Of a DNA stretch of 64,000 nt, positions 43,436 through 55,377 are shown in pieces. The stretch's first letter is position 1; every line of letters begins with the position of its first letter. A model generated the notes under the pieces. It ran no database searches. It saw only the letters and a program-made list of their open reading frames with translations, and was not told where the DNA came from. A program made the translations under genes and the position numbers. The stretch comes from Sporopachydermia quercuum. Lineage: Eukaryota > Ascomycota > Sporopachydermiomycetes > Sporopachydermiales > Sporopachydermiaceae. The stretch lies in NCBI GenBank assembly GCA_001599295.1, contig BCGN01000001.1, positions 1,364,001 through 1,428,000 on the forward strand, written 5' to 3'.

Positions 43436-44533
43436 ATGAATTCAGGCTTAGCTATTATTGCAGTTGGAGTTGTGACAGCTGTGTCAGGTGTATCAATAGC
43501 TGTTGGGTCAAGGAAAGCTTACAAGAATCATAGAAGACGACAGACAAAGAACCCTCAGAATATTTATGAACTCAATGAGTTAACCCCAAATTACAGAACG
43601 TTGTATTTATCAAGAGATAGATTCTCAAGGAGAGACACTCTATGTGTTTACAATGATGTGAATGAAGTTCTGTATTCTATTGAGAAAAAATTCAATTTCC
43701 GATACGTCAAAGAGGTCACTTCTGATGAAGTTATAGGTATAGTACATGTTGGTAAATTCTCTCAAGTATCAGGGATTGGATCCAACTGGTTCTCAACAAG
43801 AGAAACTAATCAAGGAAAACAGTACTATTTGGAGGTTGTAGTCAATTCAGCGAGAGAAAGAGATTGGAAGTTCACCCCAGGAGAGAAGTATCAAGAGTTT
43901 TTTGCCCTTGATGGCCCTAGATTCAAAGACGTACAGTATCGATGGTATAAAGGATCCCATAGTTTAGAATTAATCACAAATTACGGCAGAGAAGCAGAAA
44001 AGCATCAAAGGGCCGCAATAATTAACATGGAAGCGGAAAATGGTAACGAGTTTGAGATCTGGTATGACGCTCAACTTGTCAGAACGGATATTCTAATGCT
44101 TTCTGTCTTAGTGTCATTATTAACTCAATGGAAAAGAGAATACAACTTGTTGTTTCCAAAGCAAAGTAATTTTCTTTCGCCTATTGCCAATCATCCTCCA
44201 AACCAGGGGCATAAAACTTCAACTATCAACGTGATTAACACTCGTGTAAAAGAAGTATCGAGATGCAATGAGTGGATCTGTAATAACTTGATGCCTTTGA
44301 TGAATAAACGTATGAATTTGAAGACCAGAAGAGCTATGGAAAGTAAAAGCACAGCACCGTCATTCAAGAGACTTGTCAAACGGAAGAAGAAAAGAGTTAA
44401 GTTCTTAAGATCAAGAAAAGGACAGTTGGAAAGACGTGGCTCATCAACGTCTATGTCAGTTAATTCAGATCTATCGGTAACACAGAATTTCCACCCTCAG
44501 AGCATTTTACCCCAGAGTGATCTCGTAACTTAA
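43436..44533 (+). CDS. Membrane-anchored protein of unknown function, possibly tubby/LOR-like fold
   Basis: 365 aa, not firmly recognised. Residues 5-24 (LAIIAVGVVTAVSGVSIAVG) form an N-terminal membrane anchor followed by a basic stretch (KAYKNHRRRQ). The middle (about 40-240) is rich in short alternating beta-like segments (TLYLSRDRFSRRDTLCVYN, EVLYSIEKKF, YYLEVVVNSA, VQYRWYKG..LELIT, EFEIWYDAQL) and ends in a hydrophobic helix (ILMLSVLVSLLTQWKRE). That layout resembles tubby C-terminal/LURP-one-related barrels with their central helix; this is inference. The C-terminal 80 residues are strongly basic (KRLVKRKKKRVKF) then Ser-rich. Confidence 0.7.
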   Translation: MNSGLAIIAVGVVTAVSGVSIAVGSRKAYKNHRRRQTKNPQNIYELNELTPNYRTLYLSRDRFSRRDTLCVYNDVNEVLYSIEKKFNFRYVKEVTSDEVIGIVHVGKFSQVSGIGSNWFSTRETNQGKQYYLEVVVNSARERDWKFTPGEKYQEFFALDGPRFKDVQYRWYKGSHSLELITNYGREAEKHQRAAIINMEAENGNEFEIWYDAQLVRTDILMLSVLVSLLTQWKREYNLLFPKQSNFLSPIANHPPNQGHKTSTINVINTRVKEVSRCNEWICNNLMPLMNKRMNLKTRRAMESKSTAPSFKRLVKRKKKRVKFLRSRKGQLERRGSSTSMSVNSDLSVTQNFHPQSILPQSDLVT

Positions 44534-44819
44534 AATATATTTAAATTAAATGAATAGTACCTCATATGGAACATAAAATGAAAGATACATTACTTTATAG
44601 TGTATTTTCCATCAGTGATACCTATAATAAAGTCCTTTTTTTTCTTTTTCTTTTTCTTTTTCTTTTTCTTTTTCTTTTTCTTTGTCCTTTGCTTTTGCCA
44701 GTAGTAAATCTTTCATAAATACCCATTAATAATAGTACATATTTTTAAATTGTCAATCCCTAATTCTCCCCGACTTAAACATTATAATACATTTTGATGT
44801 CCTCGTTCATAGTTATTTG
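44534..44819. other. Short convergent intergenic region
   Basis: Separates the preceding gene from TFC8; consists largely of a pyrimidine microsatellite plus A+T-rich sequence. Confidence 0.6.
44634..44691 (+). repeat. (TTTTTC)n microsatellite
   Basis: About eight near-perfect TTTTTC units between two convergent 3' ends. The minus strand is GAAAAA-rich, so it could influence transcription ends on either side. Confidence 0.95.
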
Positions 44820-47466
44820 TCATATTCCACTACCAAGAACAAACCTTCCACCACAATAAATACATACATCAAGCGAATTCAGTAATACACTTCCAATTGG
44901 ACCTAAAGGTTCATTGAATACAGATGGCCTAGCAATAACTTTCTCACAACCTTCACATATACGTTCATCTGGGTTAAGTAATGGCAGTAATGAAATACTA
45001 CATCGTGCCCATAAATGTCCTTCAGCCGACTCTATACTATCTAAGTCCATTTCACCGTCAATAAAAGCTGGGAACTTGAACGTTTCCGTTAATCTAAAAG
45101 GTTTCTCAGACGTCAGTTCAAATGATTCTTCTGATAAATCATGTGACTCGCTATTCCTCAATCGTTTAAACGATTCAACTATAAACCTGTCAATATTTGT
45201 TTCTGGCGTCGACTTTAGTATCCATTCACTGATAATAAGAAGATGCTGTCTTTCGACAGATGTAAAATCTGCTTTCTGAATTAGTTGAAGCTGAGACAAA
45301 TACGTGGTAGCCAAATGATACAGAGCTAACTTTTGATTGTCAGCAAAATTGTTGAAAAGAACTCTCACCAATGTGTCGTCTGACGACGAACCGATGGTGG
45401 AAATTCCAGAATTAAAGATTTCAGTGAGAAAAGTCTGAAGATGTTTCTTAACTATATTTTTAACAGTTTTATTCAACAAAGACAACCAGATGCTAAGCAT
45501 GATATAATTAATATGAGTTGCATTAGAAGTCAAGTTATTGTTATTCAAATAAAGAGGCAGTCTTTGAGACAAAATATCGGTGTTTATCTCATTGTCTAAA
45601 GAGACAAAAGAAATCCGATGGTTTATCAAACTGGGAATCATTTGAACAAAATAGGGTGTTGGTAAAATTCTATACAGTATAGCTCCAAACTTCAAATTCC
45701 CTATACCAAGAACTTCAAACCCTTTAACCTTCGGCAAAGGCTGGCACTGCTTTTTACTGTCGTCATTATCATTTATATTTGTGTTCTCTTTGACCTTTTC
45801 TAATTTTTGAATAAGTTTATCTTTCAATGTAGAGGCAACAGAACGAAATGTTCTCGATTCAATGTTGTATTCAATAGTTTCACACTCTCCATCATCAAAT
45901 GCACAGTATATATTCAATATGACTTTTCCATTAGCATCATAGGCATCAGTGAGCCTTACTGAGCTTGGGAATTGATACGTGCTCAGGCTAAGGCTATCAT
46001 ACTCAGAAGTATGCTCGTTCATATAGTCAAAATGCCATACTTGAAGCAGTTTTGATGATACCGCTGACAGAATTATCTTTAATGAGTCATGTAGTGTACT
46101 TCTCATCAGCCTCAGAGATGCTATTGGAGCAGGTGAAGGTTCCGAGAGCTGCCTTGGTGCTCCAATTATTAGTTCCTTAGTATCTGGTTTGAATGATACT
46201 TCTAAAACTTGAACTGAATTGTCTTTCAAACAGTAGGCTATGTGTGACTTTTGAATGTGTCTAATCTCCTGCCAAGGAGACCAAGCAAGATGAACAATAG
46301 GCTGATTAGAAACTTGTTTCTCTTCCTCCAATAAAAATGTGTTATCATTCCTATATACCAATACACTTCCTGAACCTGTTCCTGCAGCTAAGAAAGCAAT
46401 CTCTGAATGATCTGTTTGAATCTTTGGGGACCATATAATACCTGAGAAAAATTGTTAGACAGATGAAAATTTGATACTGAGAATGTAATAATAAAACGGT
46501 ACATACTATTAACAGAAATAGATTGAAGAACTTGATCTTCCAGTTCCGTTGGACATGTAATATTGATTCTTTTCAATAGATCACTAGTACAATGCGCTAA
46601 CTATGAAAACAAATAAGTACTGTTAGTTATCGTGATTCAAGTTTAATAACACTTCTCGCATTTCAATTGTAAGTAAATTTACTCACCAAAGACCATTTCT
46701 TATTAGCTCCTAACTCATTATACTCAAAGATATACAACTCAAACCTCGTTGTGAGCAAAGTAAGTAAACATCTATATTCTGTTAGAGAGTGAATCCCCAG
46801 ACTTCTTATAGATAAAATAACTCATATAACAGTATGCCAATCATAATCATACCCTTTCCTAGAAGTAAGAAAACTAGGAGACCATTCAACAGCGAGTGGT
46901 TTCACATCAGTACCATAAACTGCCCATCGGAATTCAATCTCCTGCTTCACTATAATAAAATTCGCAGAAGGTTAATGGTGGTACTTGACTAAATTAACAG
47001 ATTACTGTGTTTCTTTAAAACTGTTTTATAACACCAAGTGTTCATTTCGTAGGATAATGACTATTCTTCAAATCGATTTAACATACAAGCAATCAGTTTG
47101 CACACTGTAGGTAAATCACTTAAAAGTACAGCTTCGTTTGACTGAAAATAAGTTGAGCTTTTCAAATGATTGAATTCTTTACTGTTCAATCCTGTAGGTT
47201 TCTATAATATTGCAATTGGTTGTGTTAGTTGAACCATCATCAGCATCAAGAATATGTAGAAAAACAAACCGCTGTTTATTCTCATCTACTCCTATGGAAC
47301 AGATGCAGTAAGTAGTACACAGTATATCAATACATTGTATTATCACACTTACAATGACAACCACAGAGGAATCAGTGAGAACGGCAAACTCGCTATCATG
47401 ATTAACTTTCAATCCTTCGTATGGACTAGATATTGTCGTTTTCTTCAAAATGATATCAGCCACCAT
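44820..47466 (-). CDS. TFC8: TFIIIC subunit Tfc8-like (tau60), five introns
   Basis: RNA polymerase III assembly factor subunit in the tauB subcomplex. Six minus-strand exons: 47353-47466, 47087-47201, 46853-46949, 46687-46771, 46507-46600 and 44820-46441; 2127 nt, 708 aa. Donors GTAAGT, GTATGT, GTATGA, GTGAGT, GTATGT; branch sites AACTAAC, ATTAAC, TCTAAC, AACTAAC, TCTAAC; all acceptors YAG. Junctions restore VEWSPSFLTSRKG-CLLTLLTTRFELYIF and ISVN-SIIWSPK, typical beta-propeller strands. The C-terminal part has WARCSISLLPLLNP then CEGC and CIYCGGRF, the zinc-binding end of the TFIIIC90 family. S. cerevisiae Tfc8 is 588 aa. The name rests on these family features. Confidence 0.82.
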
Positions 47467-48375
47467 CACGCTTGGTTCCTCATCATTCTCTCAATTGTAA
47501 TCTAATTCAAGTAATTGTGTAAGAATGAAGAAAGAACTTCAACAATAAGGATCGGTGGAAGAACAATAGCTTTTGATGAGACATACGAGTACAATGTAAC
47601 TGGAGAAACTATTCACGAAATATAATTGAATAAAATGACCTTCCTAATCAACGAAATTATTCAGCTTAAGGATTGATAAAAACGATACATTAAACAGATC
47701 TTATCCATCCATACTCATTATCTCAGAAGTAAAGCGAAATGAGACGTGATGATAGGCCGTCACCAATGTATGGCATTCCCTCTTATCAAATGAAATGCAA
47801 GTTAGGTTAATAACTAGTCAAGTGATGAGACACTAGTATTTTGATGCTAAAGATAAGTTTGATATCTTTTACAATATCTTTCTAGTTATTATTCTGGCTT
47901 TTAATTGAATTACATAGAGCAACGAAGATATAATCTGACAATAGAAGCTATGTCTCAATACCCTCCCCAGTTTTATGTCTCGTTAAACTAGGGGAAACTA
48001 GAACCGAACGGAACAGATCAATGTAAGAGTTCAAATCTTACTATATTTGTTGCAAGACATAGTATGATTGATCTAGTAGTAAAAGTTCATTAACTGTAAT
48101 TACTGCAGTTTTCGATTGAAAATTAAACATTACTATGAAACAAATATGGTGGTTGAACAGCTTGTGCATTAAAATTATCAAAAGTTCTATATTACAAGAG
48201 GTGTATATATCAATGACAGGCAGATAAGAACAGGCCTGGATGGAATATTGATATCCAAAGCCTATTATGATTCTTACTATAAGAAAAGTATAACTTCATT
48301 GGATATCTTGACATTAACACACACCAAAAATCATCATAATCCTCAACGTGAATTGTTTCCATTTTGCCCAAAATT
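47467..48375. other. Intergenic region TFC8 / NCR1
   Basis: 909 bp: promoter of TFC8 and 3' flank of NCR1. A GAGTTCAAATC string at about 48027 resembles a tRNA B box, but no cloverleaf forms. No gene is seen. Confidence 0.4.
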
Positions 48376-51300
48376 CTAATCATCAGTAAGAGAAGTATCT
48401 CCCGAAGTCCCGCTATCTGTTCTATCATCTTGATCAATAGGGATATCATGATATTGCTGATTATCTCTCATTCGTGATATTATAGCCTTAGGTAAACCAA
48501 AATTCATTGAATCTTTGATATAACCATCAGTACCAATATATGTTAATAAAACAGGCAAAAATACTAAGCTGTGAAGTATAGAGATCAAGACAAGACAAAG
48601 CCACATTCTGAAATAGTAGACCTCAAATATTTTGGATTTGGTGAATGCTAAAACAAAAACACCAATTAACTTAGTAAGGGCAATTCCACCAAATACTGAC
48701 CCACCGACACCTTTTAGGGCTTGAATGGATCTAGAACTTCTATTCGCACGTCTAAGCTCTTGTATATTAACTGCAAAAAGACCATTAGCATCAGATGATT
48801 CGGAAATATCAGTAAAAGTATACGCTCTGATAATATGAATAGAAAACTCAATAGCAATACCTGTGCATATAACTAGATTGACCAAACTGACAGCATTCAA
48901 TGAAATTCCAAATAGTGACATCGCTCCAACGATATTACATAAAACCATCCATGTTACTAATATTAGAATCAATCCCATTCTAATTGACCCTAGTAGAATG
49001 GATGAGACGAGAAATGCTACGCCGGAAACAGCGGATATAAGACCAAATGATAAGGCAACAATACTTACGTATTGGACAAAGAAAATATAGAAAGGTGAAT
49101 AGGCAAATATGTCTAAACTTGTGGTTTTCTTGATTGAATCAACAACACGTAAAGCTGAAGAATATGCTTTGATGAAGTCATCTTGAGATCTCAGTGGTAC
49201 ATGTGCTGATCGAAAGTTAGATGCTTTGATAGTAACTCCGTCATAATCAGGCATAATAACATTAGAATAAGGAGCTTTCCCACCTAAAGGACAAGGATCA
49301 CTTGGTGCTTCAATCCAAATATCATAAAACTTCAAAAATTCCTCACCTTGAGGAAATCCTTCCATTGTAACACTCCAAGGAGGAGAATGGTCAGCAAAGC
49401 ATGCTTCACATAACCTATCAGGAGTATAAGCGCCACAAACTTCAGTTTGGTTCGTCCCCTTCTTGAACATACAGCAACGATCCAATTCAGGATTTAAAAA
49501 TTGAAGGAAATCGTCAATCCAACTGGTTGGTGTTTCAATTAATGTAGAAACCTCTGGTCGCTTCCTTTCTTGTTCTAACATATTTACCAATGAAAATTCA
49601 TCACAAGTAGAAAACCTTCCACATAGTGCCTGTTGCCCTTGCAATGTTGTTACATTCAAATCTTTAACAACAAAATAAACAGGTGGACCAACACCGAGAT
49701 AAGCATATAAATCATCAAAATAAGCAATTAAATACGAATCAGATGGGATAGCAATTCTTTGATCTAAGCCTAACTTCAAATGTGGGAAAAAACTGAGAGA
49801 AATTCCAAACATTATAGCAAATGTCAGAATAACAATAGGTCGAACATTATCAGAGAACAGCTTTGGTATATAGCTTCTTCTCATTAGACGTGAAATCCAT
49901 GTTTCATTGCTAGTAGAAATAAGTTGATCAGGTATTGAAGGGTCCCTTGGTTGATACCTTGCCCAAGACAGAGATGAGATTCTCGCCGTTGAAATGTCAG
50001 CAACCTTTATGAAAGGGAATAAATCTAATCTGCCATCTTCCGTTCTGTGTTGATCTAATGCTAATACGCTAATAAATGCGGTTAATTGTAGTATGGAATT
50101 AAGAAAAACAGCACCAGCAGAATACAATGCAAAATTTCTAACTGCAGGCATTGAAACAACAGCTCCTAAAGCAAAAGCTACTGTTTCGCATGTTGTTGAT
50201 AATACAATACTAGGTCCAATCCTGCTCACTGCTTTAGACACTTTTTGAGGAACTGTATCATTAGGTAAGTAGAAATTAACATCTTGTAGTTCATGAGTTA
50301 TTAGGAAAATGTTATCCACTCCAACAGCAAGAACTAAGAAAGGAATAACTTCAGCGATTATTAAAGTGGCTTTAACGCCAATCAGAGCAAAAAATCCAAC
50401 TGATGATGTCACTGAAAGAAGAACAATAATGATACCACTCAAACCCAACGAGAACTTTGTATGAACTAATGATTGCCAGCTAAAATTTCTGATTCCTCCT
50501 CCTAAAGCAAGTGATGCATAAGCAAACATAAACAAGTATGATAAGATTATGATTCTAGCATCGCTATTGCTTGATTTGTTCAATTCCTTTTCTAACGAAA
50601 TTTCTGTTGAGAAACTGAAATTCAATCCTTTGCTTTCTGCCTCTTGTTTGATATTCAATAATAACTCTTCTAATTTCTCTTCCCAGATCATCGATTTTCG
50701 CACTTGGTCGGATGTTGAAGCGTTATTTGAAACAACCCAGGTAACAACAAACGCCTGTGATGTTAAAATATCCTCATTTTCGTAACCACCAAACAGCAAT
50801 TCTTTCTTCAAAGGTAATTGGAAAGGTGGTAAACACTGTACAGGCGATTCGGCACAAGAACTCAGCTTGGTTCGCCAATTGGAACGGGGAAATTGCTTTA
50901 CATCCCCAGAAAAATACTGAGTGAAGGATTCAACAACACAGCTGGTTCCTGTTGGTTTGAAGCAAATATCATCTAAAGTGATAGCTTCATCAGTATTAGA
51001 TGTGGCTGTTAAACTGTTTATTCTCGTTTCAACATCAAACCACCATGTTGCAACCTCATAAGATAAAACAGCGCCGGTAGGATTAGATATATAGGCCTGT
51101 TCAGTTCTATAGAATGGACCAAAGTTATCATCGAAAAACTGTTTTTCCTTATATGCAGGTGCATTGGGGCTTACCCAGAGATGAACAGGGTCTTTTTCCA
51201 ATTGTAAAGCAAACATTCCCAATGACAGTAAAAATGTGATGATAGCAGTAAACGATAGAACAATGAATGGTTTATCAGCGCAATAAAATGCTAAACTGGC

Positions 51301-52553
51301 AAATAACTGTTCAATCGTTCGGTTTAATGTATAAGTTCTTGGAAGCAGTTTAGCACCAATAAACTCATCATTTTCAAATTCTTCATCTGATGAAGAGTTA
51401 TCATGAAACATCCTCGATCTTTCCAATTGTTGTTTTGTATGATGTTTCCAGAATGAAAATGTTCCATATCCAAGGACATATAATGTAAGTAGTGCTGTAT
51501 AAATCATTATAACTATGAAAGAAAAACATGGCATAATACCAACATGACAGGAACCCTGAATGCTAACAGGCGGAAGAACAGGACAGGATCGTTCACAATC
51601 AGGACACGCACATCGGTACTTCGGATCCTCACTATAACATTGTTTTGCTTCTAAATTCAATCGTTGAACTTCTTCAGGAATATCTGATCCCCAAGGAAAA
51701 TTCATTTGAAACGGTGATCCTCCAAGCATAGGTTTCTCATCACCCAAAAATTTTAGAAAAGAAGTATAATTTTTAGCACCACCACCAATTAAATCCATTG
51801 CATAACCATTTGTTGCTGAGAATTTAATTTCCTTACACGAATTGAAAAATCCTTCTCCAAATTGATCATCTAGATAATAGTTTAGTTCGGAAACTATTTT
51901 TTTACCACTTGTTGAGGTGGAGGTCGACATTATGTCAACGAATTGTGATTGATCAGGAGAACAAGTGAAATGACAGAACAGATCGTAAAAGTTCCGTTGA
52001 CAAGCAGGACATGAGGATATCAAATTATCAGCCTTTTTGAGATTTGTTCGTAAGTTGTTGATCTGTAATTATCATAAAATGTGAATGTTAGTTATCAAAA
52101 GATCACAGTACTCTTACTACAATACAATATCACCCGCCTACTAGCTAAGGTCTAACTAGTCATCACAACAAGAATCAAAAGCAGGAACTTACCTGGTCTT
52201 CATTGCAGCAAACTAGTCCTTGTTGCCACTCTTCTCCACATATTGAAACCAACAAGTCCCTTTCTTCTTTACTGGGCTCAACAGCATCAGTATTTGAAAC
52301 ACATGGCAAATCTGCTCCAAAGAATGACTTTTTCCCGCACTGAATGACTTTATGTTAGTATGATTGGTTCATTTTGAAGCACAAAATATTCATTTCTACT
52401 TATCAACAATCGGCCTGCTATTCACCTTGTTCAACTTACATTTCCATACATAGCACAGGTGTTCGGAGCATGAACTGGTGTTAATTCTGCCCCCAGGACA
52501 TTGAAAGTCCATAGAGTCCAGATTACACCTAGAATGATGAACTTGCCAACCAT
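48376..52553 (-). CDS. NCR1: Niemann-Pick C1-related vacuolar sterol transporter
   Basis: Vacuolar membrane protein inserting sterol into the lysosome-type membrane with Npc2. Three minus-strand exons: 52440-52553, 52193-52339 and 48376-52062; 1315 aa against 1170 in S. cerevisiae. Introns 52340-52439 (GTAAGT, TACTAAC, CAG) and 52063-52192 (GTAAGT, AACTAAC, CAG). Signal peptide about 1-22; the N-terminal cysteine-rich sterol-binding domain includes CAMYGN-CGKKSFFG and ISSCPACQRNFYDLFCHFTCSPDQ. NGYAMDLIGGGAKNY is nearly invariant. A sterol-sensing domain follows (about 610-780), including VIPFLVLAVGVDNIFLI, then a second RND repeat. The extra length lies partly in the acidic cytosolic loop and tail. 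Confidence 0.97.
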
Positions 52554-53355
52554 CCTTCTTAAAAAGCTATACCAGCAAATGAGAATTTTCAATTAGCTTT
52601 CACAGCTGTATCCTAACAACCTGAGAAATAGCTGTAATAACGAAATTGTATCTTCAGAGTATATAAATCAATATTCTCTCCTTCAACTCACAATCAACAA
52701 TACAAACTGTAGCTGGGTTTGATACATCGTTTCTGGGTAAAAACTATCTGAGAGACAACCTTCAGTACTTCCTAAAACCAAAAGCCCAATTCTTCAATTT
52801 CTCGAATATTAGTATCATTAACGAAAACACATACGTATGTATACATACATTTATCTCACAATTATTAGTAAATGGCTTATGATGTATGAAACACTATAAT
52901 CGATGATGATAAATGATGTCTGAGTTTAATGTATGGGCGATAAGCCCACTATGATTTTCTCTTTGGGGTAAGGGAGGGGGTAGTTCGTGTGATTGGAAAA
53001 AGTAAATGATTATGTAACCAACGAGGGTATCTATCAAGAAGTGGGCAGGTAGGCAGTTGATTTATGCTACAATTACAATTGAGAATACAGATGACAGTAA
53101 TGTTGATAGAATTCTTAGAATGTGTCATTATACTCATTGATATATGTTGCTGATGGCGAAAGTAGTTTGTCTATATATCTAGATGTATGAAAGTAGAGTT
53201 TTGAGGTTCGAGTATATACATGAAGAGACTTGCTTCTTGTTGGAAGGGTGAGAATGGCTGTGGTTGTTTCAGCATATATGACAAGTAAATCTCGAATGAT
53301 CAGAAAGGTTCATTGTTGGCTGAATTTGTAGATTGTTCAAATCTAAAGGAACTGT
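52554..53355. other. Intergenic region NCR1 / PPR-like gene
   Basis: 802 bp with a palindromic ATACGTATGTATACATAC stretch around 52830-52849. On the minus strand TGTATATA lies at 53213-53220, about 135 nt after the PPR-like gene's stop (Puf3-like; may be chance). Confidence 0.4.
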
Positions 53356-55377
53356 CTATTTATCTTCTTTGAGCTTCTTCAGACGTTTCAGGTGTTCAGC
53401 TTCTCTTAAAATAATAATGTCTTTTTCAAGATTCCTGTTACTTCCTTTTAGTTGCCTCTTCTTCATTAATTCATAGTCACGTCGTTTTTCCTTCATTACC
53501 AAAATATCAGACACGCCGATGATTTTCTTGATTCTCTCCTTTTCCTCCGGTTCCATGTCTCTGCCAAAAGTCTGATTAGAAAGATTGATATTGGCAAATT
53601 TCTCACGCTTTTGCCCATCACCGGGAGTCATTCCAATAGCACTCATAAGTGTTTTCTTCTCTGGGCTGAATGTTTCAACACTAAACGTTGGTTCAAGATA
53701 CCAATTCATGTATAGTGAAAGGCTCTGCCATAGTTTTTCGTGCTCTGAAGTTGAAGTAAACTCCAGGGGGTTTAGGTGGTCATGCAATTCCCTTTCTCTC
53801 ACATCCCCCACTCTAATTTTCTTCACAAGTTTCGAATAACTCGATTTGAATAAACAACCAGGAAAGATCATCTTGGTATGCTTGACAATTGTTTCCACAG
53901 TAAATCTCCAGTTGGGAAATTTTCCCCTTGAACAGACGCTTGAAAGAAGGTTAGAATAGTTCAGTAAGTTTTCCCTCTGGACGTTATATTTAGTTTTAAC
54001 ACCCCAGAATATAGAGAATGCAAAATCAGGTCTTCTGGCTCGCGTACATAATGCTAGTAGTCTCGACATGAAGGGCTTTACTTTATCTGGACTGCTATTC
54101 TTAATGCAATAGTTTAATAGTTCCCATATTTTTTGTCCTTCATTGTCATTTATTAGTTTCTCGAAAACAACCTGCATCGTTTTTGGATCTTCCGCTACTC
54201 CTGGAGTTTCCTTCGCCCATTGAATCAATTTTTCACAGTCTAACGTTTCAATCATTGTTTCGGCTAGAACACCTAATAGATCATCCTCAATGGGAACTTG
54301 TAGATTTTGCATTGTTTTGATAAAGGATAGTTTTGCTGATGTAGATACCACCATTTTTAAAGTGTATGCCCATGTGTTAGAATCAGCTGAGATATTTTTT
54401 CGGGCCATGTCTTCAAAAACACTAACGGCTGACTGAAAAACATTGGTAAGATGCGGCCTTTTAGCAGAGTGATATATCATATAAAGTATTGAGTTGTAGG
54501 TATCAGTATTGAGAGGAATACCATCTAATTTCATGAATGTGATTAAATTTCTTGCAAATGCAAAGTTGTTCTTGCGAACGTAGTAACGGATAGCAAAATT
54601 ATACGACATGGTGGTACGGAAAGGCTTTGTCTTGCTATTGCAAATATCTAACAGTTCTCGTATCAATTTGCTTTCAGTTCTGCCTTTATCGCTGGCAAAA
54701 AATTTATGATGCGTTAAATAGTAGATCAGAGTATCGAACGATTCTTGAGTGAAACTCTCCGGTATCTCAGGAGGAAAACTGAACATTCCAGGATGAGTGT
54801 TGTAAGTTAGAAAAGCATTCTTTTTGATTTCTGCTATCTTACTTTTAAACATTACGCTATTACCATTTCTACTATCAAAAAGATTTGGCTCTTTTGGTGT
54901 TAATTGGTACAGTCTTGCCAGAAGCTTCCTTATATGTTCTTCATTGTTCTGTTCATATAACTCCATGTTCTGTCCCCTATCTATCCGTTTCCGTTGGAAA
55001 GCCTCGTCTATATAATATTTTGTTCCGTGCATCTTCTTCTGTTGATTATGCGTAAGGGTCATATATGCTAATCTTGTTAAGTTTGCATCATCTCCAAACA
55101 GACTTGCAGCCTCCTCTAAAACCTCCTTAAGGTAATCAGTTACACTTGCACCCTCAGCTGGAAGTCTTATCTTTGATTCTTTAACCTCATCTTCGCATTG
55201 ATCTTTGCCTCGAGGCTTAATATAACTTCCTGCTTTAATATTTATGATGTCTGTCCTGTTATTTTCAGAAATAGTACTTACTAGTCTGGCCGCTTGAGTC
55301 TGATATATAATTTGACAGTTCTTCACTCGTAGCAATCTCCCTTGTCCCACATGTCTACACTTGCTTCTGATCATCAT
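53356..55377 (-). CDS. Mitochondrial PPR-like protein
   Basis: 673 aa. The N-terminus (MMIRSKCRHVGQGRLLRVKN) is basic and acid-free, a likely mitochondrial presequence. The central part (about 240-500) consists of paired helices in pentatricopeptide style, for example MSYNFAIRYYVRKNNFAFARNLITFMKLDGIPLNTDTYNSILY (read as a PPR unit) and FMSRLLALCTRARRPDFAFSIFWG. The C-terminal 100 residues are charged. Yeast relatives act on particular mitochondrial mRNAs (Aep3, Rmd9, Dmr1 and others); I cannot assign it to one. It is divergent from RPB12 across 746 bp. Confidence 0.75.
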   Translation of the reverse strand: MMIRSKCRHVGQGRLLRVKNCQIIYQTQAARLVSTISENNRTDIINIKAGSYIKPRGKDQCEDEVKESKIRLPAEGASVTDYLKEVLEEAASLFGDDANLTRLAYMTLTHNQQKKMHGTKYYIDEAFQRKRIDRGQNMELYEQNNEEHIRKLLARLYQLTPKEPNLFDSRNGNSVMFKSKIAEIKKNAFLTYNTHPGMFSFPPEIPESFTQESFDTLIYYLTHHKFFASDKGRTESKLIRELLDICNSKTKPFRTTMSYNFAIRYYVRKNNFAFARNLITFMKLDGIPLNTDTYNSILYMIYHSAKRPHLTNVFQSAVSVFEDMARKNISADSNTWAYTLKMVVSTSAKLSFIKTMQNLQVPIEDDLLGVLAETMIETLDCEKLIQWAKETPGVAEDPKTMQVVFEKLINDNEGQKIWELLNYCIKNSSPDKVKPFMSRLLALCTRARRPDFAFSIFWGVKTKYNVQRENLLNYSNLLSSVCSRGKFPNWRFTVETIVKHTKMIFPGCLFKSSYSKLVKKIRVGDVRERELHDHLNPLEFTSTSEHEKLWQSLSLYMNWYLEPTFSVETFSPEKKTLMSAIGMTPGDGQKREKFANINLSNQTFGRDMEPEEKERIKKIIGVSDILVMKEKRRDYELMKKRQLKGSNRNLEKDIIILREAEHLKRLKKLKEDK

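Noticed and set aside
46800-46852. 48-nt intron in TFC8 ending at AAG
   Set aside because: Non-YAG acceptor and no branch site; the longer intron with TCTAAC and TAG gives a better protein.
48000-48060. tRNA-like GAGTTCAAATC
   Set aside because: T-stem pairs only three bases and no A box lies upstream.
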